A stretch of 9,195 nucleotides of DNA from an uncultured Centipeda sp. Lineage in GTDB: Bacteria > Bacillota > Negativicutes > Selenomonadales > Selenomonadaceae. The notes under the pieces are model-generated. The model had not been told where the DNA came from, did not search any database, and saw only the letters and a program-made list of their open reading frames with translations. Location: positions 1 to 9,195 of the forward strand of contig CALALM010000465.1 in NCBI GenBank assembly GCA_937925565.1, given 5' to 3'. Both the position numbers and the translations under genes were made by a program. The stretch's first letter is position 1, and each line of letters begins with the position of its first letter. This document shows positions 1 to 5,876 of this stretch, piece by piece.

Positions 1-10
1 GGTTATCCAT
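1..10 (-). CDS. 5' end of next gene, probably cheA (3 codons only)
   Basis: On the minus strand an ATG at position 10 follows the cheB stop codon by 18 bases and opens a frame reading Met-Asp-Asn before the window ends. A strong Shine-Dalgarno-like AGGGGG sits 7 bases upstream of it, so a gene start is likely. In the fla/che operon of Bacillus and relatives the gene after cheB is cheA, the chemotaxis histidine kinase. That identity is inferred from gene order only, because three residues carry no family information. Confidence 0.55.
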
Positions 11-17
11 TGATATT

Positions 18-23
18 CCCCCT
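18..23 (-). promoter_or_regulatory. Ribosome binding site for the gene entering at the left edge
   Basis: AGGGGG on the minus strand, 7 bases before the ATG at position 10 and just after the cheB stop. It is the main reason to believe that a new gene starts there. Confidence 0.6.
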
Positions 24-28
24 ACTTC

Positions 29-655
29 CTATCTTCTCACAGCCGCCTCAATCGCGCGCGCGATCTGCGGCAATGGGCATATCTCATCGGCCAGTCCTGC
101 TTCGATCACAGATTTTGGCATTCCGTAAACGACACAGGTCGCTTCATCCTGCGCAATACAGTAGCCGCCGTGTTCCTTGATTTTGCGCATCCCTTCACGT
201 CCATCACTGCCCATCCCCGTGAGGATCACGGCGACGACATTCTTCCCAAGATGTGCGACGGAGTCATACATCACATTGACGGCAGGGCGATGATTCCCGA
301 CGGGCGGTTCGTCGCTGAGCGCAATGCGCCGCACGCCGGATTCATGCAAAATACGCAGATGATAATTCCCGGGTGCAATATAAACACAGCCAGGTTCCAG
401 TATTTCTTTGTCCTGTGCCTCCCGCACATTCACCTGTGAGACGCCGTGCAGACGCCCCGCAAGGGCACCGGTAAATCCTGCCGGCATATGCTGAACCACA
501 ATCACGGGGCAGGGGAAATTCTCCGGAAGTGCTGTAATGACGGTCTGCAACGCCTGTGGTCCGCCCGTGGAGGAACCGATGACAACAAGCCGCGAACGCG
601 TGCGGGGCGACACTCTGCCGCCGAATACAGGCGCATTTTTCACTGAATCAGTCAT
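29..655 (-). CDS. cheB: CheB-type chemoreceptor methylesterase, catalytic domain only (no receiver domain)
   Basis: Protein-glutamate methylesterase (and probably glutamine deamidase) acting on methyl-accepting chemotaxis proteins at the inner face of the membrane. It opposes CheR during adaptation. The catalytic triad of the family is visible: Ser29 in GSSTGG, His56 in QHMPAGFT and Asp151 in GMGSDG. The 208-residue protein is about 60% of the usual length of about 350 residues. Some 20 basic residues precede the catalytic domain, and the N-terminal response-regulator receiver domain and linker are absent. They are not hidden upstream, because the pilZ coding region runs directly into this gene: ATGACTGA gives an 8-base overlap of the cheB start with the pilZ stop. 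A weak GGAG lies 10 bases before the ATG, so translation probably depends on coupling to pilZ. The catalytic identity is firm. How activity is controlled without a phosphorylatable aspartate is unknown. Confidence 0.93.
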   Translation of the reverse strand: MTDSVKNAPVFGGRVSPRTRSRLVVIGSSTGGPQALQTVITALPENFPCPVIVVQHMPAGFTGALAGRLHGVSQVNVREAQDKEILEPGCVYIAPGNYHLRILHESGVRRIALSDEPPVGNHRPAVNVMYDSVAHLGKNVVAVILTGMGSDGREGMRKIKEHGGYCIAQDEATCVVYGMPKSVIEAGLADEICPLPQIARAIEAAVRR

Positions 656-1340
656 CTTTCACGTGCTCCACATGAGCGCGCTGCACGTGGAACAGATAGC
701 GAATAATCTTATCCCTTATGCTGCGCGAAATTCCCTGAAACTGGACGCCGACATGATAGATCGACGTGTCATCCTCACGTTCCACGCGCGTACAGCGCAG
801 AACCTTCGTCATCAGCTCAATCGTACCGATCCCCGGGATATCATTGATCTCCAACGCAGCATTCGAATTGAGCGGCACAGATTTCGGCCATGCAAATGCG
901 AGACCGCTGCCGCTGAGATCGACAAGAGGAACACGCCGCGGCGCATCGATTTTTCCCTCCCGATCCACCAGACGAACCGTTGCCGTAAGGTTCACCGGTA
1001 TACGGAAAAAAGCACGTTTCTGGAAGCGTTCCGCAACTTCGGGAAGAGAGATATGCAGGACGGGAATCCGCCCCTCATGATGTCCGTGACTGCGATGTGT
1101 ACTGAAGAACCGATAGTGACATCCATCTCCTCCGGCGAGCACGCAAAGATTCTCGCCAACCCGAGGAATTACGGGAACAAGGCGTTCGTCCACCGGCATG
1201 GCCACAACGAGCTCGTCACCGACAATGTCTTCCACACGACTTGTATAGCCGGAGATTCCTTCCTCGCTGTTCTCAAAGAATATTTCGAGCCTCTGTCCGA
1301 TTGCTAAAATACTCCTTGCCTGTACCAATTCGCCCGCCAT
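648..1340 (-). CDS. YcgR-like PilZ-domain c-di-GMP receptor (flagellar brake family)
   Basis: A 230-residue cytoplasmic protein with the two-domain layout of the YcgR family. An N-terminal beta-rich YcgR domain occupies about residues 13-100 and a C-terminal PilZ domain about 105-222. The PilZ c-di-GMP signature is complete: Arg109 and Arg113 of the RxxxR element (RAFFR), then Asp141, Ser143 and Gly146 of the [D/N]xSxxG element (DLSGSG). YcgR-type proteins that bind c-di-GMP contact the flagellar motor and slow or bias it. The position between flhG and cheB supports a motility role. The gene starts 18 bases after flhG with a near-perfect AAGGAGG 9 bases before the ATG, the best ribosome binding site in the left half of the window. 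Its stop overlaps the cheB start. An unusual histidine cluster (His82, 85, 87 and 88) lies near the end of the N-terminal domain. Target and binding affinity cannot be read from sequence. Confidence 0.9.
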   Translation of the reverse strand: MAGELVQARSILAIGQRLEIFFENSEEGISGYTSRVEDIVGDELVVAMPVDERLVPVIPRVGENLCVLAGGDGCHYRFFSTHRSHGHHEGRIPVLHISLPEVAERFQKRAFFRIPVNLTATVRLVDREGKIDAPRRVPLVDLSGSGLAFAWPKSVPLNSNAALEINDIPGIGTIELMTKVLRCTRVEREDDTSIYHVGVQFQGISRSIRDKIIRYLFHVQRAHVEHVKDD

Positions 1341-1349
1341 CTAAATTTT

Positions 1350-1356
1350 CCTCCTT
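1350..1356 (-). promoter_or_regulatory. Strong ribosome binding site of the PilZ gene
   Basis: AAGGAGG on the minus strand, 9 bases before the ATG at 1340, in the 18-base gap after the flhG stop. It is much stronger than the sites of flhF and cheB, which suggests that the c-di-GMP receptor is translated independently of coupling. Confidence 0.8.
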
Positions 1357-1358
1357 GG

Positions 1359-2258
1359 CTACGTCGAAAACTTAAAAATTTGCTGTAAAAAACCTTTCCA
1401 ACCGCGTTTTACGCCCATTTCGCTTCCCGTGAGCAGTGCCTCTGCAAGCGCATCGATACAGCGTGCCGCCGCCGCATGGGGGGCTTCTTTCAGCAGTGGT
1501 GCCTGCCGCCGTACCGCCTTCGTAACCGCCGTATCCTCAAAGACATAACCGAGGCAGGGCACCTTCATGTGCAGAAATTTCTCGGCAGCACGCTGCAATT
1601 TCAGAGCGACCTCACGGCTTTCCTTGGATTCATAGACCCGATTGATGATGAGTCGGAGATTTTTCTGCGACGCATAGATACTGTAGGCTTTCATGACTGC
1701 GTAGGCATCCGTGAGTGAAGTGGGCTCCGGCGTTGTCACGAGCAGCACCTCATCGGCTGCAAGGATGAAATCCATGACGTTGCGCCCAAGCCCTGCGCCC
1801 GTATCAACAAGAATCAGGTCGGCACGTGCGGCACACTCGGCAAGTTTTTGCTGAAGCAGGATTTTCTCTGCATGATCGTATGCGAGCGCCTTTTCGATTC
1901 CGGAGCCCCCGGAAATATATTGAACGCCATGCGGCGTCTCAACAATGACATCGTCGAGCTTTACTTCCGGTTGAAGAAGATCGAGCAGATACTTCCGTGA
2001 CGCCGCCCCAAGCAGGATATCCACGTTTGCCATTCCAAGGTCGGCATCGATGACGAGCACACGGATCCCCCTGCGCCGCAGCGCAATTGCAAGATTGACG
2101 GTGAGATTGGTCTTTCCGACGCCGCCCTTGCCGCTCGTAATTGCGATCACGCGCACATTTGTCCACCCCGCTGTCTGTACGAAGGGGATATCGGCGGCAG
2201 GCTGCTCCCGACCATCTGTACCGACCATTTGACGCAACCGCGTTGCCTGATCTATCAT
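1359..2258 (-). CDS. flhG: FlhG (YlxH), MinD-like ATPase controlling flagellar number
   Basis: A 299-residue P-loop ATPase of the MinD/ParA family that activates the FlhF GTPase and limits flagellar number. The N-terminal activator motif of FlhG (DQAxxLR) is present at residues 3-9 as DQATRLR. The deviant Walker A motif is GKGGVGKTN at 43-51 with its signature lysine at 44. The switch regions are DADLGMANVD at 71-80 and DTGAG at 152-156. The last residues (about 286-297, GWKGFLQQIFKF) form an amphipathic basic/aromatic helix like the membrane-targeting helix of MinD and FlhG, which associate with the membrane as ATP-bound dimers. The ATG lies one base after the flhF stop, with GAGGGA inside the end of flhF serving as ribosome binding site, so the two partner proteins are co-translated. 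Length and motifs are normal, and nothing suggests decay. Confidence 0.95.
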   Translation of the reverse strand: MIDQATRLRQMVGTDGREQPAADIPFVQTAGWTNVRVIAITSGKGGVGKTNLTVNLAIALRRRGIRVLVIDADLGMANVDILLGAASRKYLLDLLQPEVKLDDVIVETPHGVQYISGGSGIEKALAYDHAEKILLQQKLAECAARADLILVDTGAGLGRNVMDFILAADEVLLVTTPEPTSLTDAYAVMKAYSIYASQKNLRLIINRVYESKESREVALKLQRAAEKFLHMKVPCLGYVFEDTAVTKAVRRQAPLLKEAPHAAAARCIDALAEALLTGSEMGVKRGWKGFLQQIFKFST

Positions 2259-2259
2259 A

Positions 2260-3657
2260 TCATTCCCTCAAAAGCAGCTCTGCAAGACGATCCGCCGTTG
2301 CCGGAATGATGTCATCCGGCACACTCTGCCCGTTCGAGAGAAACGAAAGGGGAAGCTCCTCTCCGGCAAGAAGATTGAGCACCATGCCGATCGTCTGCGT
2401 CTCATCCATCTTTGTAAAGATGATGCGATCCGGCTTGCACAAGGAGAATCGCTTCATGATATCAGCCGCATCCGCTTCCTTCGTTGTTGCACTGATGACG
2501 AGATGCTTCTCCATGTGCGGATGCGCGGCAAGCAACTCCCTCAGTTCATCCATCTGAAATTCATTGTACTGACTGCGCCCTGCCGTATCCACGAGGATGA
2601 AATCCTTGCTGCGGTGACGCGCGATAGACTTCTTGAGATCTGCGGCAGAGTAGACGACCTCGACGGGAAGCCCCAGTATCTCGGCATACTTCTTGAGCTG
2701 TTCCACCGCCGAAATGCGGTACGTATCCGCCGTAATAAGTGCGCCTCTAAGACTTTTCTCCAAAACGAAATGCGCAGCCACCTTCGCGAGTGTCGTAGTC
2801 TTTCCGACCCCTGTCGTCCCGATGAAGGCAAAGACGCGTGCAGAGCGTGCCCCCGGTTGCAGTCCCTCGGCAAATTTCATTACCCGGGACAGATATGAGG
2901 CAAGAACGCTCGACGCACGCGGGTCAAGACTGTCCATATTCACATCGGCAATGGGAACCTTGCCGGCAAAATCCGCGCAAAGCCCTTCACGCACATCCTG
3001 ACGACGCAGGGCATCCTGTATGGAGATCGTTTCCTTCGGCTGATTCGCCGCCATCATGGATGCGAGCATCGTCTTCATCTGTGCGAGTTCGTCTTCCAGA
3101 AGACGAATCCGCTCCGCCGAACCATCATGTGTCGGCGGGGTAGGCGGCGTTTCCGGCGACACCTTCGGTGCGGCGGGTACAGGTGACTGTTCCGCCGCAC
3201 CCGACGGCACAGCATAGGGCGCCGTGGGCGGCTGTGGAGAGGCAACGGCTGTCGCCGGCATGGCATACGGTTCCGCTGGATAAGGAACCGTAGAGGCGGT
3301 AGCGTAGGGCTCCAATGTTGCCCCCCCCGCAGTATAAGCTTCGTATGCCGGCAGGACGCTGCGGGCAGGGATTGCCGTCGCCCCCTCCATCGGCATGGAC
3401 TCTGTCATCCGATATTGGTTGAGCACGTTGGAGGGAAGAATCGGCGCCGTCGGCGGAACATAGGCAGAGGAAGAGCGCGGCACACGCGCCTGTGTCTCAT
3501 CGACAGCGGCAGTCACCTCGATCATTTCCTCGCCACCGAGGACACCTCCCTCCCGATATTTTTTTGTATGAAGGAGTACGGCATCGCTGCCAAGTTCATC
3601 CTTGATCTGTTCCATTGCCTCCTTTACGGAGGAAGCACGTACCGTTTTGACCTGCAC
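2260..3657 (-). CDS. flhF: FlhF, SRP-family GTPase for flagellar placement
   Basis: A 465-residue member of the SRP GTPase family (with Ffh and FtsY), which marks the site of flagellar assembly at the membrane. The N-terminal B-domain start (residues 1-36, VQVKTVRASSVKEAM then DELGSDAVLLHTKK) matches the beginning of known FlhF proteins and fixes the GTG start. Residues about 60-178 are a low-complexity linker rich in Pro, Ala and Tyr, with three PYA-containing repeats between 117 and 151. A short predicted coiled coil follows at about 181-203, then the N and G domains. GTPase motifs are GTTGVGKTTT (280-289), ADTYR (310-314), DTAGRS (357-362) and TKMDE (415-419). The GTG directly follows the flhA stop (TAAGTG, no spacer) and has only a weak G-rich site in flhA upstream, so coupling to flhA is likely. 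The codons for residues 110-113 contain a run of eight G. The long linker puts it towards the upper end of the usual family size. Confidence 0.95.
   Translation of the reverse strand: MQVKTVRASSVKEAMEQIKDELGSDAVLLHTKKYREGGVLGGEEMIEVTAAVDETQARVPRSSSAYVPPTAPILPSNVLNQYRMTESMPMEGATAIPARSVLPAYEAYTAGGATLEPYATASTVPYPAEPYAMPATAVASPQPPTAPYAVPSGAAEQSPVPAAPKVSPETPPTPPTHDGSAERIRLLEDELAQMKTMLASMMAANQPKETISIQDALRRQDVREGLCADFAGKVPIADVNMDSLDPRASSVLASYLSRVMKFAEGLQPGARSARVFAFIGTTGVGKTTTLAKVAAHFVLEKSLRGALITADTYRISAVEQLKKYAEILGLPVEVVYSAADLKKSIARHRSKDFILVDTAGRSQYNEFQMDELRELLAAHPHMEKHLVISATTKEADAADIMKRFSLCKPDRIIFTKMDETQTIGMVLNLLAGEELPLSFLSNGQSVPDDIIPATADRLAELLLRE
3321..3328 (-). repeat. G8 homopolymer inside flhF
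   Basis: Eight consecutive G on the coding strand (C on the plus strand), spanning codons 110-113 (Ala-Gly-Gly-Ala) in the variable linker of FlhF. It is the longest G/C run I see in the window. Gain of one G would bring a stop codon into frame at 3127-3125 at the latest. Loss of one G would bring in a stop by 3075. Both lie well before the GTPase domain. Confidence 0.85.
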
Positions 3658-5754
3658 TTAGATTCTCACCACCCCAAGGATCTGGATCTCAACATTCTGT
3701 TCAATCTCCGCATGGGAGAGCACAATGAGCCCCGGTATGGAGCGTTCGACAAGATTGCGGAAATAGGGACGAACCGTCGGGCTCGTGAGCACAATCGGCT
3801 GATAGCCCTGATCGGTCAGCTTCTTCAGTTCCTCCTGCAATGCCGTCAGCAGCTTCTGCATGGAGTCCGGATCGAGGCTGACATAGGAACCGTGCTCCGT
3901 CCGCTGCACACTGCCCGCAATCTTGTTTTCGATCGCAGGATCGAGCGTGATACAGGGCAGGACACCATTCTGGACATTCTGCTGCGTGATGTGGCGTGCC
4001 ATCGCATGACGCACATACTCGGTCAGGATATCCGTATCCTTGGTCGCAGCACCGTAATCGGCAAGCACCTCCAGGATTGTACTCATATCGCGAATGGAGA
4101 TGCGTTCATGCAGGAGATTTGCAAGCACCTTCTGCACCTCGCCCACACTGAGAAGGTTCGGAACGACCTCATCCACGAGCGCACCGTTGGTCTTCTGCAG
4201 ATTATCAAGGAGGTTCTGCGTCTCCTGACGACCGAGGATCTCAGCCGCATGCTGCTTGATGATCTCCGTGAGATGGGTTGCGAGCACGGAAACCGCGTCG
4301 ACCACAGTGTAACCGTTCAGTTCCGCCTGCTCACGCTCGTTCTCCGAGATCCAGAGTGCAGGCAGACCAAATGCCGGCTCCGTCGTCTCGATGCCCGGAA
4401 CCTCCTCGAACACCGTTCCCGAGTTCATCGCGAGATAGTGGTCGAGCATGAGCTCACCGCGCGCGATTTCAATGCCTTTGAGTTTGATGATATAGGCATT
4501 CGGCTTGATCTGTATATTGTCACGGATGCGGATGGTCGGCACAACAAGACCGAGTTCCAAAGCACACTGACGCCGAATCATAACGATGCGGTCCAGCAGA
4601 TCGCCGCCCTGTCCCGTATCGACAAGCGGGATAAGGCTGTAGCCGATTTCGAGCTCCATCGGGTCAACCTGAAGCAGCGAGACAATGTTTTCCGGAGTCG
4701 TTGCCTCCTTCTTCGCCTTTGCCTTTTGTTCGACCTGCTGCACTTCCTGCTCCGCCGCCTGACCGCGATACAGGTTCCACGCAATGAGACCACAGATCGC
4801 AGCGAGCACGGTAAACGGCACGCCCGGCAGTCCCGGCATGATGGCGAGGAAGAGAAGTACGCCCGTGAGAATCATAAAGATGCGGGCATTCTTAAAGAGC
4901 TGCTTGACGAGGTCGCTGCCAAGATTTCCCTCTGCTGCCGAACGTGTGACAATGATACCGGTTGCCGTTGAGATGAGGAGCGCAGGAATCTGTGCCACAA
5001 GACCTTCACCGACCGTCAGCAGAGTATAGGTCTGGAGCGCCTGCGAGGCATCCATATCACGCTGAAGCATACCGATGACAAAACCGCCGCTGATATTGAT
5101 GATCATGATGACAATCGCGGCAATCGCATCCCCCTTGACGAACTTTGAGGCACCATCCATCGCACCGAAGAAGTCGGACTCACGCTGCACCTTTTCGCGA
5201 CGACGTTTCGCCTCTGCGTCCGTGATCGCCCCCTGATTGAGGTCGGCGTCAATTGCCATCTGTTTGCCCGGCATCGCGTCGAGGGTGAATCGTGCCGAAA
5301 CCTCTGCGACACGCTCCGAGCCCTTCGTGATGACGATGAAGTTGACGATGACGAGGATGACGAACACGATGAACCCGACCACGGCGTTACCGCCGACAAC
5401 AAAGTTGCCGAACGCGGTAATAACCTCCCCGGCATAGCCGTCCAGGAGGATGAGTCGCGTCGAGGAGATATTCAGTGCCAGTCGAAACAGTGTTGTAATC
5501 AGAAGCAGGGAGGGAAAGACCGATAGATCCAACGCCTCCACATTGTAGATTGCCGACATCACAACAAGCAGTGCAATCGTGATATTCAGACAGATCAGCA
5601 CATCCAGCAATATCGTCGGCAGCGGAATAATCATCATGATGACGATTGTTACGATAGCGACGGCAATGAGGACATCACTGTATCGTTGTATGAGATTACC
5701 GGATGCAAGAGGATTTACACTGCCGGACTGCGGTACTGCCATACTCTCACTCAC
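3658..5754 (-). CDS. flhA: FlhA, export-gate component of the flagellar type III secretion system
   Basis: A 698-residue inner-membrane protein, normal length for FlhA. It forms a nonameric ring whose cytoplasmic domain docks export chaperones, and it takes part in proton-driven export. Residues about 25-330 hold the membrane domain of about eight helices, interrupted by the cytoplasmic FHIPEP region. The FHIPEP signature lies at about 148-171 (EVSARFTLDAMPGKQM is its core) and is followed by KGDA with the conserved Asp209. After a charged linker rich in Glu, Gln and Lys (about 331-355) comes the cytoplasmic domain to the C-terminus. The GTG at 5754 is preferred because AAAGGGA lies about 9 bases upstream. 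An in-frame ATG at 5742 (fifth codon) is possible but less well spaced. The gene is preceded by the only sizeable gap of the window, which carries its own promoter, and its stop abuts the flhF start. Confidence 0.97.
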   Translation of the reverse strand: MSESMAVPQSGSVNPLASGNLIQRYSDVLIAVAIVTIVIMMIIPLPTILLDVLICLNITIALLVVMSAIYNVEALDLSVFPSLLLITTLFRLALNISSTRLILLDGYAGEVITAFGNFVVGGNAVVGFIVFVILVIVNFIVITKGSERVAEVSARFTLDAMPGKQMAIDADLNQGAITDAEAKRRREKVQRESDFFGAMDGASKFVKGDAIAAIVIMIINISGGFVIGMLQRDMDASQALQTYTLLTVGEGLVAQIPALLISTATGIIVTRSAAEGNLGSDLVKQLFKNARIFMILTGVLLFLAIMPGLPGVPFTVLAAICGLIAWNLYRGQAAEQEVQQVEQKAKAKKEATTPENIVSLLQVDPMELEIGYSLIPLVDTGQGGDLLDRIVMIRRQCALELGLVVPTIRIRDNIQIKPNAYIIKLKGIEIARGELMLDHYLAMNSGTVFEEVPGIETTEPAFGLPALWISENEREQAELNGYTVVDAVSVLATHLTEIIKQHAAEILGRQETQNLLDNLQKTNGALVDEVVPNLLSVGEVQKVLANLLHERISIRDMSTILEVLADYGAATKDTDILTEYVRHAMARHITQQNVQNGVLPCITLDPAIENKIAGSVQRTEHGSYVSLDPDSMQKLLTALQEELKKLTDQGYQPIVLTSPTVRPYFRNLVERSIPGLIVLSHAEIEQNVEIQILGVVRI

Positions 5755-5788
5755 TCCCTCGTTCCCTTTGCAGACAAATTTTACACAT

Positions 5789-5846
5789 ACCCTCTAAATA
5801 TTATACCAAACATCAGAGGTACGTCAAATATTAAACAAGACCTCTG
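5789..5846 (-). repeat. Three alternating AGAGG half-sites flanking the flhA promoter
   Basis: CAGAGGT at 5846-5840 and its exact complement ACCTCTG at 5820-5814 form an inverted repeat with 7-base arms and a 19-base centre. A third, imperfect copy, AGAGGGT, lies at 5795-5789. The copies sit upstream of the -35, between -35 and -10, and over the predicted start of transcription, with centre spacings of about 26 and 24 bases. The layout resembles an operator, but no known regulator site is recognised. A hairpin in read-through RNA is an alternative. Confidence 0.5.
5800..5827 (-). promoter_or_regulatory. Housekeeping sigma-factor promoter upstream of flhA
   Basis: On the minus strand the -35 element TTGACG (5827-5822) and the -10 element TATAAT (5805-5800) are separated by 16 bases. 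The -10 is preceded by TG-G, which makes an extended -10. One mismatch to the -35 consensus and none to the -10 make this a strong sigma-70/sigma-A type promoter. Initiation is expected near 5793, which would leave a leader of about 40 bases before the flhA GTG. It would drive flhA, flhF, flhG, pilZ, cheB and probably cheA. It does not resemble a flagellar sigma-28 (TAAA / GCCGATAA) promoter. Activity is inferred from sequence only. Confidence 0.82.
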
Positions 5847-5876
5847 TCATGATTTGGCGAAAAGCGTTCCTCTTTC

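Larger units (their letters stand above)
5755..5876 (-). other. 122-base intergenic region between flhB and flhA
   Basis: This is the only gap in the window longer than 20 bases, and it is visibly richer in A and T than its surroundings. It contains a promoter, three AGAGG-type half-sites and the flhA ribosome binding site. No hairpin followed by a T run is seen, so I do not call a terminator after flhB, and read-through from flhB into flhA remains possible. No credible small ORF is present. Confidence 0.8.

Noticed and set aside
537..1307. A 256-codon plus-strand frame opposite pilZ and the start of cheB
   Set aside because: It is a shadow of the PilZ gene, whose signature residues and ribosome binding site are on the minus strand.
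3559..3565. A AAA AAA slippery heptamer in flhF, in the correct phase for -1 frameshifting (codons 31-33)
   Set aside because: After a -1 shift the frame stays open for only about 20 codons and would yield a tiny truncated product. I see no stimulating site, and Lys-Lys written AAA AAA is common by chance.
3415..4971. A 518-codon open frame on the plus strand opposite flhA and the 5' end of flhF
   Set aside because: The opposite strand is clearly coding flhA and flhF with full family motifs. The antisense translation is rich in Arg, His and Leu with no recognisable domain, and the open frame arises from codon bias of the real genes.
5814..5846. The inverted repeat after flhB as a rho-independent terminator
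   Set aside because: The arms are only 7 bases, the centre is 19 bases, and no T run follows the second arm. The -35 element lies between the arms, so a regulatory role fits better.
5828..5850. A tiny ORF of about 8 codons (ATGACAGAG...) in the flhB-flhA gap as a leader peptide
   Set aside because: It has no properly spaced ribosome binding site, lies upstream of the predicted transcription start, and has no codon pattern typical of an attenuator.
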